A DNA stretch of 64,000 nucleotides from JBPOFY01 sp051252415 (GTDB lineage Bacteria > Verrucomicrobiota > Verrucomicrobiia > Opitutales > Coraliomargaritaceae), in the NCBI GenBank assembly GCA_051252415.1, contig JBPOGA010000020.1, forward strand, positions 7,467 through 71,466, in the 5' to 3' direction. The translations under genes were made by a program, and so were the position numbers. Shown piece after piece: positions 46,388 through 55,512 of this stretch; within the stretch, counting starts at the first letter, position 1, and every line of letters starts with the position of its first letter. The notes beneath the pieces are model-generated. The model was not told the DNA's origin. It ran no database searches and saw nothing but the letters and a program-made list of their open reading frames with translations.

Positions 46388-47602
46388 ATGACCTTCCACG
46401 ATCTTGGACTCGATGAGTCTATTCTTAAATCTATTGACGAATTCGGCTTTAAAGTGCCGACACCTATTCAAGAGGGTGCGATTCCGCATATTCTCGCCGG
46501 CCGCGATGTTATTGGCTCTGCGCAGACAGGCACAGGTAAAACCGCTGCCTACGCCTTGCCGATCTTGCATCGCCTAGGTGGCCACAAGCCAGGTGCTGCT
46601 CCACGTTGCCTCGTGCTTGGGCCGACGCGTGAACTTGCTGCACAGGTCGAAGATCAATTTACATCATACGGTAAATACTGTGCGCCGAAGTGCTGCCTCA
46701 TTCATGGCGGTGTTGGTTACGGCAAGCAGATCGATGAGATCAAAGCTGGTGCTGACGTGGTGATTGCAACGCCTGGACGTTTGATTGATCACGTTCAACA
46801 GAAGAATTTTGACTTGCGTTCGATTGAAGTGCTCGTGCTCGACGAAGTCGACCGCATGCTCGATATGGGCTTCATCGACGATGTGAAGCGTATCATTAAA
46901 ATGTGCAGTAAGGAGCGTCAGACTTTGTTGTTTTCTGCGACCGTATCTGAAGATATCAAGCGTATTGCCGCGAGCAGCTTGAACAATCCTGCAGAGGTCA
47001 CCATCGGTATCAAATTAACTCCAGCTGAGACGGTGAAGCACGTCGTATATCCAGTCGGTGCGATGCAGAAATTCGACCTACTTATCGCATTAATCGAGAA
47101 GATGGAAATCGATAGTATGATTATTTTCTGTCGTATGAAAGTGGGTGCAGATCGTATTGCACGTTGGTTGCAAGAGCGCGACTACAGCTGTGCGGCGATG
47201 CACTCGAACTTGCAGCAAAAGCAGCGCACACGTGCTCTGGAGCAATTTAAAGACGGAACGATTAAGATTTTGGTAGCAACAGATATTGCGTCTCGTGGCC
47301 TCGACATCGCGAATGTGACACACGTGATCAATTACGATGTGCCCGAGCATGCTGAAGACTATGTGCACCGTATTGGACGCACGGGTCGTGCCCAACGCGA
47401 AGGCGATGCAGCCACTCTCGTAGCGCCCGACGAGCAGTCGAAGCTTGATGCGATTGAGAAGTTTATCGATCAAACGATTCCGCAACTAAAGCAGGAAGGC
47501 TTTAACTATTTCCACGAGCCAGTCATTCGCTCAGGTGAGGCCTCTAAGCCTGTGCGCCGTAAGCGTAACTCTGCATCGAGTCGCTTCGGTCGTCGTCGCT
47601 AA
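46388..47602 (+). CDS. DEAD-box ATP-dependent RNA helicase, RhlE-like
   Basis: The start is taken at ATG 46388 (MTFHDLGL), which agrees with family starts; the open frame begins 14 codons earlier. The 404-residue protein has the Q motif (PTPIQEGAIP), motif I AQTGTGKT, PTRELA, TPGRL, motif II as DEVD at 152-155, SAT, and the second RecA domain with DIASRGLD and HRIGRTGR. The use of DEVD in place of DEAD is rare but keeps the two acidic residues. A basic tail (RRKRNSASSRFGRRR) probably binds RNA. It likely acts in ribosome assembly or cold adaptation. It lies 26 bp before rsmE. Confidence 0.93.
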   Translation: MTFHDLGLDESILKSIDEFGFKVPTPIQEGAIPHILAGRDVIGSAQTGTGKTAAYALPILHRLGGHKPGAAPRCLVLGPTRELAAQVEDQFTSYGKYCAPKCCLIHGGVGYGKQIDEIKAGADVVIATPGRLIDHVQQKNFDLRSIEVLVLDEVDRMLDMGFIDDVKRIIKMCSKERQTLLFSATVSEDIKRIAASSLNNPAEVTIGIKLTPAETVKHVVYPVGAMQKFDLLIALIEKMEIDSMIIFCRMKVGADRIARWLQERDYSCAAMHSNLQQKQRTRALEQFKDGTIKILVATDIASRGLDIANVTHVINYDVPEHAEDYVHRIGRTGRAQREGDAATLVAPDEQSKLDAIEKFIDQTIPQLKQEGFNYFHEPVIRSGEASKPVRRKRNSASSRFGRRR

Positions 47603-47628
47603 TTTGACCTGCACGGAAGTATCGAAGC

Positions 47629-48375
47629 ATGAATTTGCTTTTGTTTGATAAGCCGTTCGAGCGGGTGACTCTGCCCGCCGAGAGCGAGCAGACGAAACAC
47701 ATTCGCAAGGTCCTTCGTGCTGAAATTGGCACGAAGGTCTTCATCGGGTTTATCAATGGTCCACGTGCACGTGCGGAAGTGGTTGAACTTGGCGATGAAG
47801 GCGCGGTTACTCTTGAAGTGGTCGGCACTGAAGACGCGCCCGAACCTTTGCCAGTCTCCTTATTGATTGGGCTGCCGCGTCCACATACTGCGAAGCGTTT
47901 GCTGTTTGAGGCAGCGAGCATGGGTGTGCAAGCGCTGCATTTTTTTGAATCCGAGCGTAGCGAGCCTTCGTATGCACAAAGTAGTTTATGGTCGACCGAT
48001 GAGTGGCGCGATCGTGTTCGCCTTGGGGTGGAGCAGTCTTTCGGGACGCATTTCCCGGAGGTCGCGATGCACGCAGATTTGCAGTCGGCCATTAGCGCAT
48101 TGTTTGGTGCCGACATCAATGTGGCCTTGGATAACTACGAAGCGCAGGGCGCGCTTGGCGAAGTGCTGCCAGAATCAGCGAAAAGTGCGGTGATCGCGCT
48201 GGGCTCGGAACGAGGTTGGTCGCCGACAGAGCGTGATGTTTTTCGTAAAAATGGCTGGAAGCTCGCCCACATGGGTGCGCACGTTTTACGGGCGGAAACA
48301 GCTGCGGTTGCTGCGGTGTCCTCCACGGCGAGCCGACTAGGGTTTTGGCAGCAACAAACTGCCACAGACTTGTAG
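47629..48375 (+). CDS. rsmE: 16S rRNA m3U1498 methyltransferase
   Basis: The 248-residue enzyme methylates N3 of U1498 in 16S rRNA. It has the PUA-like N-terminal domain (HIRKVLRAEIGTKV) and the SPOUT knot, with LLIGLPRPHTAKRLLFEAASMGVQALHFF, the conserved ERSEPSY segment, and ALGSERGWSPTERDVFRKNGWKLAHMGAHVLRAETA, which forms the cofactor-binding knot. Together with the RNA helicase upstream this suggests a ribosome-related pair of genes. Confidence 0.95.
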   Translation: MNLLLFDKPFERVTLPAESEQTKHIRKVLRAEIGTKVFIGFINGPRARAEVVELGDEGAVTLEVVGTEDAPEPLPVSLLIGLPRPHTAKRLLFEAASMGVQALHFFESERSEPSYAQSSLWSTDEWRDRVRLGVEQSFGTHFPEVAMHADLQSAISALFGADINVALDNYEAQGALGEVLPESAKSAVIALGSERGWSPTERDVFRKNGWKLAHMGAHVLRAETAAVAAVSSTASRLGFWQQQTATDL

Positions 48376-48427
48376 TCACTTTCGAATAGCATTGACGGAG
48401 ATCAGACACGATTTAACACCAATCTAT

Positions 48428-49186
48428 ATGATGCTTTTGTTTCGTTCCCTTTCGATTGCAGCGCTCCTGTTCGGGCTCTTGTCCGGTTGTGCGCCGAGTG
48501 GTGTAGAGATCGTCAGTGAGACGGATGAGAAACAGTATCAGCTCGCCCAAGACTACAAGACGCAGGGGCGTATGGAAGAGGCCTTGAGTGCCTTTCATCG
48601 GGTGATTGATGCGCGCCGCGATTCTCCGGAGTCGCATCTAGAAGCGGGTTACATTTATCTGCGTGGCTTGAAAGACCCAGTCCGTGCGATTTACCATTTT
48701 GACCGCTATTTGCAGTTTAAGCCTAATTCCCCGCAGGCCACGCAAGTGCGTCAGTTAATCGAAACTGCGGAAAAAGAATTTGCGCGTCAGTTGCCTGCGC
48801 AGCCGTATCAAGGAAACTTGGACCGCGTCGATATGATGGAATTGGTGAAGAATTTAAAGCAGGAGAATGATAGTTTGAAGCGTGACCTTATTGCCGCGGA
48901 AGCACGTATCCTGCAGCTAGAGGGTGGAGCGGCTCAAACGAGTCGTCCGTCGGTGTCGCAAACGCAAACTGCAACGACTCGCCAGCAACCGACTACTCCA
49001 CCAACTGCACCTAATCCAGCAAGTGTTCCACGTACACACACTGTGCAGTCGGGCGATACATTGAGTGCGATAAGCACGCGCTACTACGGCACACCGTCGC
49101 GTTGGATTGATATTTATCAAGCGAACCGCGACCGTTTGCGTAGTGAAAGTGCGTTGAAGGTCGGCCAAGAACTCCGCATCCCGTAA
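48428..49186 (+). CDS. TPR and LysM lipoprotein
   Basis: The start at ATG 48428 gives a lipoprotein signal peptide with lipobox LSGC (MMLLFRSLSIAALLFGLLSGCAPS); a TTG 12 codons upstream is less likely. The 252-residue protein has two tetratricopeptide-like repeats (about 35-110), a coiled-coil stretch (LVKNLKQENDSLKRDLIAAEARILQLE), a Ser/Thr/Pro linker and a C-terminal LysM domain (HTVQSGDTLSAISTRYYG to LKVGQELRIP) that binds peptidoglycan. It should be anchored in the outer membrane and tether it to the cell wall. Confidence 0.88.
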   Translation: MMLLFRSLSIAALLFGLLSGCAPSGVEIVSETDEKQYQLAQDYKTQGRMEEALSAFHRVIDARRDSPESHLEAGYIYLRGLKDPVRAIYHFDRYLQFKPNSPQATQVRQLIETAEKEFARQLPAQPYQGNLDRVDMMELVKNLKQENDSLKRDLIAAEARILQLEGGAAQTSRPSVSQTQTATTRQQPTTPPTAPNPASVPRTHTVQSGDTLSAISTRYYGTPSRWIDIYQANRDRLRSESALKVGQELRIP

Positions 49187-49237
49187 TTTACGCGAAATGG
49201 GTTTTGCTTCGATTGACGCTGAAGCAGGTTTCATCCA

Positions 49238-50404
49238 GTGTCTGCTCTAATGGAATTGAACGGCTATTTTGATTACAACGCGACGACACCACTCTGTGTT
49301 GAAGCAAAGGCTGCTTGGAGTGATGCTGTCGAAGGTGCTTGGTTGAATCCGTCGAGCCCGTATCGAGCCGCTGCAAACGTGCATGCGCAATTGGAAGCTG
49401 CTCGGGAGGCCGTGGCCTCGCTGGTTTCAGTTGAGTCGAAGCGCGTAGTTTTTAACTCAGGTGCCACTGAAGGGAACAACTCTGTATTCGCCCACTGGTC
49501 GAGCGTCTTGCCTTCGGATGCAATCGTCGGAGTGAGCCCTACGGAGCATCCCAGTGTGATTGAGGCGGCTAAGTATTACTTCGGAGAGCGTGTATGTTGG
49601 CTGGCTTTGGATGCCGCTGGCGCGGTCGATCTCGCGGCATTGGCTGAGGAGCTAAAGGTCGGCAATTTGCAGGCCGTGTCAGTGATGGCGGCCAATAATG
49701 AAACGGGCATTTTTAATCCATGGGTAGAAATCGCCGCCGCGTGTCGTGCGACTGGATGTGCGTATCATTGCGATGCTTCGCAATGGGTGGGCAAGCTACC
49801 TTTGGCTGGTTTAGCAGCTTGTGACTATGTGACGGCTTGCGCGCATAAATTTGGTGGGCCGCGTGGAGCTGGTTTTCTGCTGTTGCCGGCATCTGGTGCG
49901 AATGAATTGTGCAGTTTACAGGGAGGTGTGCAGGAGTCTGGGCATCGCGCTGGAACAGAGGATGTCCCGAGTATTCTGGCGATGGTTGCTGCATTGACTG
50001 TAACCAAGGCTGAACCAACGGCCGAGGCACGTGATCGCTTTATCGCAGGCGTTCTATCAGGTATCTCAGGTGCCAAAGTCGTAGGCGTAGATACATCGAG
50101 GCTGTGGAATACCGTTTCTCTGATCATGCCGGAGTTTGCCAGTGAGCGATGGATTCGCGCATTGGAAAAACGTGGATTCTTGATTTCTGCGGGTTCTGCG
50201 TGTTCGTCGGGCAAGGCGGGGCCTTCGCATGTGCTTTCTGCGATGCAGCTCGATACCAATGCCATGCGCCGTGTTTTGCGCATCAGCTCTGGTTGGAAAA
50301 CGCAGGTATCTGATTGGGAGGCTCTACTAGCAGCCTTACTCGCTAGCTACGATGCGCTCCGTTCGGATGCAGCTGGTTCCAATTCGAAGGTGATTTCGAT
50401 TTAG
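49238..50404 (+). CDS. Cysteine desulfurase, NifS/IscS family
   Basis: The 388-residue PLP enzyme takes sulfur from cysteine to a persulfide for iron-sulfur clusters or thiolated tRNA. It has FDYNATTPLC, the NSGATEGNN segment, the PLP-binding lysine at Lys204 (ACAHKFGGPRG) and the catalytic loop cysteine at Cys322 (SAGSACSSGKAGPSH), the group I (NifS/IscS) form with an extended active loop. A GTG at 49238 with a GCAGG site is used; ATG 49250 is an alternative start. No IscU or regulator is adjacent, so the partner scaffold is elsewhere. It lies 15 bp before recF. Confidence 0.92.
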   Translation: MSALMELNGYFDYNATTPLCVEAKAAWSDAVEGAWLNPSSPYRAAANVHAQLEAAREAVASLVSVESKRVVFNSGATEGNNSVFAHWSSVLPSDAIVGVSPTEHPSVIEAAKYYFGERVCWLALDAAGAVDLAALAEELKVGNLQAVSVMAANNETGIFNPWVEIAAACRATGCAYHCDASQWVGKLPLAGLAACDYVTACAHKFGGPRGAGFLLLPASGANELCSLQGGVQESGHRAGTEDVPSILAMVAALTVTKAEPTAEARDRFIAGVLSGISGAKVVGVDTSRLWNTVSLIMPEFASERWIRALEKRGFLISAGSACSSGKAGPSHVLSAMQLDTNAMRRVLRISSGWKTQVSDWEALLAALLASYDALRSDAAGSNSKVISI

Positions 50405-50419
50405 AGAGTTCTATCAACG

Positions 50420-51493
50420 ATGCGCTTCATAAATCTTCGCTTGCAGAATTTTCGTAATATTGAGTTTGCGGAACTCAATTTTGATGCGAAGCGCACCTTT
50501 TTGTTGGGGGCGAATGGGCAGGGGAAATCAAATTTGCTCGAAGCGCTCGGATTGGTCACTGCATTGCGTTCCTTCCGAACGCAGGCCCTGGCCGCTCTGC
50601 CACGGCAAGGGCAGGCAGGCTATGCGGCGGTATATTCTATTGAACATGAGACTTTTGGGCAGACTGAATTAGAGCTGCGGTCTGACTCGGGCGGGCGAAA
50701 GGTGCAATTGGACGGCGAAAAGGTGTCACGGCTTGGTGACTTTATTGGTCGATTTCCTGTTGTGCCGCTGTGTTCTGGGGATTTGATGCTGTTGCGAGGC
50801 TCGCCTAGTGAGCGCAGGCGCTTCATTGATCTGACCTTATCGGCGGTCGATCCCGCTTATTATAACGCATTGCGACTTTATCATCGCGGAGTCGCCGAGC
50901 GTAACCGTTTGTTGAAGAAAGGCGGGAGTGCTGCCGAATTGTCTGCTTTTGAGGCAGAGATTGCACCGCATGCGTTGTTGGTTGGCGAGCATCGCAAGGT
51001 GGGTGTTGAGATGATTCGTCAGGCGCTGAAGCAGGTCTATGCCGACATTGCAGAGGCTGACGAGGGCCCAGAGCTTGATTTTAGAGTGAGCACATCAGTC
51101 GACAAGGTGGGTGCCTATCGCCAACTACTGCTGGATAGCCGCAAGCGGGACCAAATCATTGGATCGACTCAAAAAGGGCCACATCGAGACGATTTTCAGC
51201 TCAGTTTGCAGGTCGGTGGCGCGCGTGAGTATGCCTCAGATGGTCAGCAACGTGGCCTTTGCGTGGCGCTTCGCATTGCTCAAGCCCGAATATTTGAAGA
51301 GCGCCTCGGGGTGAAGCCAGTCATTCTGGCCGATGATGTCTTGGGTGAGTTGGACCCGCATCGTAAAGCGGGCTTCTGGAGGGCATGCCCGGCAGACTAC
51401 CAGATTATCGCGACTGGCACGGAGCTGCCGCCGGATGTAGAGGATTGGTCCGTCTACGAAGTCGATTCGGGCAACTTCATGACTCAGCTTTAG
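50420..51493 (+). CDS. recF: DNA replication and repair protein RecF
   Basis: RecF is an SMC-like ATPase that helps load RecA at single-strand gaps in DNA. The 357-residue protein has NLRLQNFRNIE, Walker A GANGQGKSN, the SGDLMLLRGSPSERRRFIDLTLS signature, GPHRDDF and the ABC signature region SDGQQRGLCVALRIAQA followed by Walker B VILADDVLGELD. In many bacteria recF lies near dnaA-dnaN; here it is downstream of a cysteine desulfurase gene and ends four bases into the convergent NUDIX gene. Confidence 0.96.
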   Translation: MRFINLRLQNFRNIEFAELNFDAKRTFLLGANGQGKSNLLEALGLVTALRSFRTQALAALPRQGQAGYAAVYSIEHETFGQTELELRSDSGGRKVQLDGEKVSRLGDFIGRFPVVPLCSGDLMLLRGSPSERRRFIDLTLSAVDPAYYNALRLYHRGVAERNRLLKKGGSAAELSAFEAEIAPHALLVGEHRKVGVEMIRQALKQVYADIAEADEGPELDFRVSTSVDKVGAYRQLLLDSRKRDQIIGSTQKGPHRDDFQLSLQVGGAREYASDGQQRGLCVALRIAQARIFEERLGVKPVILADDVLGELDPHRKAGFWRACPADYQIIATGTELPPDVEDWSVYEVDSGNFMTQL

Positions 51494-52020
51494 TCCTGCT
51501 GTCGCACCTGTGCGGGGAGCTCGGGCAGTTTTAGCTCTTCCACGATATTGAGTTCGCCGCTAGCAGCGCAATCGGCACGTAGTCCGACAAAGCCAGAGCG
51601 ATGTTGGTCGAAATAGGGCCAAACCAATGTGCGGTCTGATTCGGGTATTTTCAGAGTATCAATTGCTTTTCGGCTATAGAATTCGAACTTTCCTTCATCA
51701 ATTGTGCTTGGAAGTGATTCAATAGGCTTCTTGCAGTGAAATAAAAACATTAACCAGTGCCCGGCATCTTCGTAGCTCTTCTCAGAGATGTAGCCAAAGC
51801 AGTGCAGGTCGCTATCGTTTATTTGTAGGCCAATCTCCTCTTCAGTTTCACGGCGGGCGCATTCGTATGGTGACTCACCAGTCACCATGTCCAGTTTGCC
51901 ACCAATCGGGCTCCAGCAACCTTGATTCGGTGCTTTTTGGCGTTCGATGAGTAGGTGTTCGCCATTTGAGTTTTGAACAAATACGAGTGCGCTGATCTTG
52001 AATGGTAGGGCGTTTGGCAT
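51490..52020 (-). CDS. NUDIX hydrolase
   Basis: The 176-residue protein contains the NUDIX box with GGKLDMVTGESPYECARRETEEEIGLQ, holding the metal-binding RE-x2-EE residues, and a SPIGG segment before it. NUDIX enzymes cut nucleoside diphosphates linked to other groups; family sequence alone does not show the substrate. It faces recF with a four-base overlap of the ends and is a single gene. Confidence 0.93.
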   Translation of the reverse strand: MPNALPFKISALVFVQNSNGEHLLIERQKAPNQGCWSPIGGKLDMVTGESPYECARRETEEEIGLQINDSDLHCFGYISEKSYEDAGHWLMFLFHCKKPIESLPSTIDEGKFEFYSRKAIDTLKIPESDRTLVWPYFDQHRSGFVGLRADCAASGELNIVEELKLPELPAQVRQQD

Positions 52021-52169
52021 CTGATAAACTAGGGTTTCGGGTCCATTGAGGATCGCAAGCGAAATTCACAGATTGCACAAAATTCAGAATTCCAACGGTT
52101 AAATATGTAATGAGTGGCAAAAATGGGTTGCTATGTGTAAAGAGCCTCCGTTAAATTCCACCCTTATCT

Positions 52170-52185
52170 CCGTAGATTACTACGG
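52170..52185. promoter_or_regulatory. Small hairpin before the pilus-like operon
   Basis: The perfect inverted repeat CCGTAG (52170-52175)/CTACGG (52180-52185), four-base loop, lies 24 bases before the first start codon of the operon. It could be an operator or an mRNA structure near the ribosome site; only its position supports this. Confidence 0.3.
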
Positions 52186-52208
52186 TCTTCAGTATCCCCC
52201 AAGCTGTT

Positions 52209-52805
52209 ATGACAAAAATTTTATCCCCGTTCTGCCTCTTTTTCTGGCTCTGCACTACTGTGTTAGGTCAAGAAGCTATTAGCGTCGACCGCGTTGACTT
52301 CAAGACCACCAGCGATGACTGGATCCAAATGGAGGTCGAGTTGTCTTGTGATGACAATCCTGCGCCGGATGCACGGGACAAACGCTACGTAGAAGCGATT
52401 AATATAAAGGTTTATCTAGCCTTTTTGCGTGATGCCAAGATGAAGGAGTATGATTACTATATTTCTGAGGTTGATATTGTCATCATGGAGAAGGGAGATG
52501 ACAATAATGTGTATTTTTATTTGCCTGGGTTGATTGCGGAAAGAGACCAGCTACCTAGCAGCGGTCCTGAGTATTATTACGTGGAGGTCAGTGTGAAGGG
52601 CGAGGTGCTAGAACCCAAGGCGAGGACGGCAGCAATGAGCAGTAATATCCGAGATCTGAATGTTCTGAAGAGCTTTGTAACCAACGCAGAATCTAAAGGT
52701 AAGGATAATGAGCATATTTTAATGCCTGTCTATTATGCGCCTGCTGAGTTTCTTGGTCGCGTGAGTAAGCTACCTACATTTCTACGTCGTGACGTTCGCG
52801 AGTGA
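52209..52805 (+). CDS. Pilus-like protein, Amuc_1102 family
   Basis: The 198-residue protein has a signal peptide (about residues 1-20, ending VLGQ) and is exported. The mature part is a single beta-rich domain (VDRVDFKTTSDDWIQMEVELSCDDNPAPDA) like the Amuc_1102 protein of Akkermansia, which lies next to the PilM-, PilO- and PilQ-like genes in the same way. No catalytic residues are evident. It is the first gene of the operon, 42 bp before the PilM-like gene. The function in the pilus-like complex is not known. Confidence 0.78.
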   Translation: MTKILSPFCLFFWLCTTVLGQEAISVDRVDFKTTSDDWIQMEVELSCDDNPAPDARDKRYVEAINIKVYLAFLRDAKMKEYDYYISEVDIVIMEKGDDNNVYFYLPGLIAERDQLPSSGPEYYYVEVSVKGEVLEPKARTAAMSSNIRDLNVLKSFVTNAESKGKDNEHILMPVYYAPAEFLGRVSKLPTFLRRDVRE

Positions 52806-52847
52806 CACGATACTTAACCTTTCTAATTCATATCACTATTTGATTAC

Positions 52848-54515
52848 ATGAGTAGTTCTAAACGATTGATTATAAACTGTGGGGCCAGTCGAGTGACTGC
52901 CGCCTACGTATCCCCTCAGGGTGACGGCTTTCAGATTGATAAGCTGGTCTATGAGGACCTGCAATACGATTACTCCGATGACGAGGCATGGCTTGGTGCG
53001 GTGGGTGACACATTGCTAAATCTTGCACGCACGCACAAACTCTCGGGTAAGGCGACTTTGATTATCCCAGGTAATCAAGTGCTGACGAAGACCATTCGAA
53101 TCGCGCATGTCGACGAGTCGAAGCGCGCTCAAGTGATTGCTTTTGAGGCTCAGCAAAGTATTCCGTATCCATTGCACGAAGTCGTCTGGGATAGTCAGGT
53201 AGTTGGTGACGATGGCATCGAAACGGAAGTATTATTTATCGCTTGTAAGACGAATACCATTAGCGAATTTTGTGATCGAGTCGGTTCGGCTGGCCTAACC
53301 GTCGAGTCTATATCTGCGGCGACAGTCTTGGATTACAACGCACTTCAATTTGCGTATCCCGGGCAAGATGAGGATGTTTTACTTATTAATGTAGGCGCAC
53401 GCTCGACGAACTTACTTTTCAGCAGTGCTGATGGCTTCTTCGTGCGTAATATCGCATTGGGCGGCAACTCTTTGACTCAGAATATTGCGGATAGCATCGG
53501 TAAGCCATTCGCAAAGGCAGAGGAAGTGAAACATAAGTTTTTCGGCGGCGAATCAGGATTCTCTGATGGAGATTCGGGTGCTAAGCTGCTGAATGCTAGT
53601 GCCGATTCATTTATTCGCCGAATGAATCAAGAGATTACGCGGTCGATTGTTAATTATCGTCGCCAAAAGCAAGGTGCCGCACCTAAGCGTATTTTGTTGA
53701 GCGGACGAGGAGCCCTGTTGAGTGGGTTGGCAGAGAAATTAGCAGAGTCTCAAAAAGTCCCTGTAGAGGCCTTTAATCCACTCCAAGGAGTGACACTCGA
53801 TGGCAGCATCGATTTAAATCCTGAAGAGTTGCACCTCCAAGTAAGTGAAATCATTGGAGAAGCGAGTCGCGAGAGCCTCGCTAATGGTGCAGGTGTCAAT
53901 TTGCTTCCTGATGACATTCAAGAGGCGATGGCATTTGCGGCGAAAAAGCCATTTCTAGTTATCGCGGCCGCATGTCTAGCGTTGGCTCCATGGCCTGCAT
54001 TCGTAGCGTTCAATCAAGCGAGCCAAGGTTATCAAGAGGTAGCTCAAGCGACTCAAGTGGAAGTGGCTCCTCTGCAATCACGCCAATCAGCGATTCGCAA
54101 TAATCAACAAAAAGCAGAAGATATCGGCGAACAGATTCAGAGAGTTGAGGGTCTAGTAAACTCGAAGACAAACTGGATTCAATTCTTCGCAGAGTTACAG
54201 GATAGCTTAACTAAAGTTGAAGATGTCTGGCTCGATGACTTGGAAGTGCTTCGTGAGCAACCTGAAGAAGGCGAGGCATCCTATGAAGTTGTCGTAAAAG
54301 GCCAAATGCTAGTTCGTGAAAGCGCAGAAGAAGGCAAAGGTGTCGATCAAGAGGTGCTTTCTCGACGAATCAAAAGTTTACAGGCCGGGTTTGAAGGCTC
54401 TGAGTTTGTTGTCGATTCAAGAGGCCCAGTCATCATTTGGACAAGCCTGCGCGAAGGTCTGAATGTGCTACCATTTAGCATTAACCTAGTCGTGGATACG
54501 GCAAAACCGCTTTAA
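52848..54515 (+). CDS. PilM-PilN fusion-like pilus complex protein, Amuc_1101 family
   Basis: The 555-residue protein joins two roles in one chain. Residues about 1-350 are a PilM-type actin-like ATPase domain (INCGASRVTAAYVSPQG, IPGNQVLTKTI, FEAQQSIPYPLHEVVWD, LINVGARSTNLLF, RILLSGRGALLSGLAEKL). A membrane segment lies at about 367-385, followed by a coiled-coil and a PilN-like domain (WIQFFAELQDSLTKVEDVWLDDLEV). In proteobacteria PilM and PilN are separate proteins that bind each other through the N terminus of PilN; here the link is covalent. NLLPDDIQEA before the membrane segment matches the conserved PilN tail motif that normally binds PilM. It is followed by the PilO-like gene after four bases. 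Confidence 0.87.
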   Translation: MSSSKRLIINCGASRVTAAYVSPQGDGFQIDKLVYEDLQYDYSDDEAWLGAVGDTLLNLARTHKLSGKATLIIPGNQVLTKTIRIAHVDESKRAQVIAFEAQQSIPYPLHEVVWDSQVVGDDGIETEVLFIACKTNTISEFCDRVGSAGLTVESISAATVLDYNALQFAYPGQDEDVLLINVGARSTNLLFSSADGFFVRNIALGGNSLTQNIADSIGKPFAKAEEVKHKFFGGESGFSDGDSGAKLLNASADSFIRRMNQEITRSIVNYRRQKQGAAPKRILLSGRGALLSGLAEKLAESQKVPVEAFNPLQGVTLDGSIDLNPEELHLQVSEIIGEASRESLANGAGVNLLPDDIQEAMAFAAKKPFLVIAAACLALAPWPAFVAFNQASQGYQEVAQATQVEVAPLQSRQSAIRNNQQKAEDIGEQIQRVEGLVNSKTNWIQFFAELQDSLTKVEDVWLDDLEVLREQPEEGEASYEVVVKGQMLVRESAEEGKGVDQEVLSRRIKSLQAGFEGSEFVVDSRGPVIIWTSLREGLNVLPFSINLVVDTAKPL

Positions 54516-54519
54516 TACT

Positions 54520-55506
54520 ATGAGTTTTATTAAGAAAAACTTACTTTTTTGTCTCATTATTCTCATCTGCCTCTTGGCATTTGGTGCAGGCGCATTTCTA
54601 GCTATTGTTGAGTCGGGCAAAGTGAGCGACGCGCAAAAGCAAATCAAAAGCGCAGAGTCTCAATTACAAAGCCTACTCGTTGCTGATCCAGCACCGACAT
54701 CTGAGAATGTGGCCGCTTCGGAGCAAAACGTAATGGCGCTGGAGACAGCGCTTAAAAAAATACGTGATGATCTACAACGTGGTTCGAGTATCAACGCATC
54801 GAGTGACGGCGTTGGAGTTATGTCGGCTATCCAGCAACATATTACTGAATATCAGCGTAAGGCGACTGAAGTCGTGAATAAAGAGGGTGAGCCCGCTCCT
54901 GTGGTCACACCTGCTAAATTCGCTTTTGGCTTCGAGAAATACATTGATCGGGGCATGCTGGATGATTCTGATCCAGTCGCAAAGCTTGACAAGCAGCGTC
55001 AGATCTTGAGCTACATTATTGACCAACTGTTTGCATCAAATCCTGTTGGTATACAGGCTGTTGAGCGCGAATTGCTCGAGGGCGCTGCCGAGACTTCCGA
55101 TGATCCCGATAGTAGTGATAAGGGGTTCCGTATTGACGACGCAACCTCTGCTAGAGTTCCTGGCGCGATTGATACCATGGGCTTCAGTGTCACATTCACT
55201 GGATACACCGGTTCACTACGTAGCTTCCTGAATAATCTAGCTGATTTTGAATTACCGATCGTCGTGAGAGGAATCGAAGTCAAGCGTCCGGCAGGAAAAG
55301 CGACTACGGCTGCTGCAAGTAAGAGTAAGAAAAATAGCATGGATGATATCTTTGGCGCTTTTGGTGGTTCATCTAGTCCAGCTGCTGATGCGCCCGTCGT
55401 TGAAGCTCAAAAACCTGTAATCTCAGAAAACATTTCCAGTTTTACCGTGCTACTCGAGTTTATCGAAGTAGTCCTCCCGTCCGATTCGGAGAAAAACCCT
55501 TCTTAA
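54520..55506 (+). CDS. PilO-like pilus protein, Amuc_1100 family
   Basis: The 328-residue protein has one N-terminal membrane anchor (about residues 7-30), a coiled coil (about 35-95) and a periplasmic alpha/beta domain ending in SSFTVLLEFIEVVLP, as in PilO and PilN. Gene order matches the Akkermansia locus, in which the Amuc_1100 product is an abundant outer-membrane-associated protein that acts on host receptors. Sequence here shows only the fold and topology, so any signalling role does not follow. It has the low-complexity linker KRPAGKATTAAASKSKKNS near the C terminus. It sits between the PilM-like and PilP-like genes, seven bases before the latter. Confidence 0.85.
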   Translation: MSFIKKNLLFCLIILICLLAFGAGAFLAIVESGKVSDAQKQIKSAESQLQSLLVADPAPTSENVAASEQNVMALETALKKIRDDLQRGSSINASSDGVGVMSAIQQHITEYQRKATEVVNKEGEPAPVVTPAKFAFGFEKYIDRGMLDDSDPVAKLDKQRQILSYIIDQLFASNPVGIQAVERELLEGAAETSDDPDSSDKGFRIDDATSARVPGAIDTMGFSVTFTGYTGSLRSFLNNLADFELPIVVRGIEVKRPAGKATTAAASKSKKNSMDDIFGAFGGSSSPAADAPVVEAQKPVISENISSFTVLLEFIEVVLPSDSEKNPS

Positions 55507-55512
55507 GTCCAC

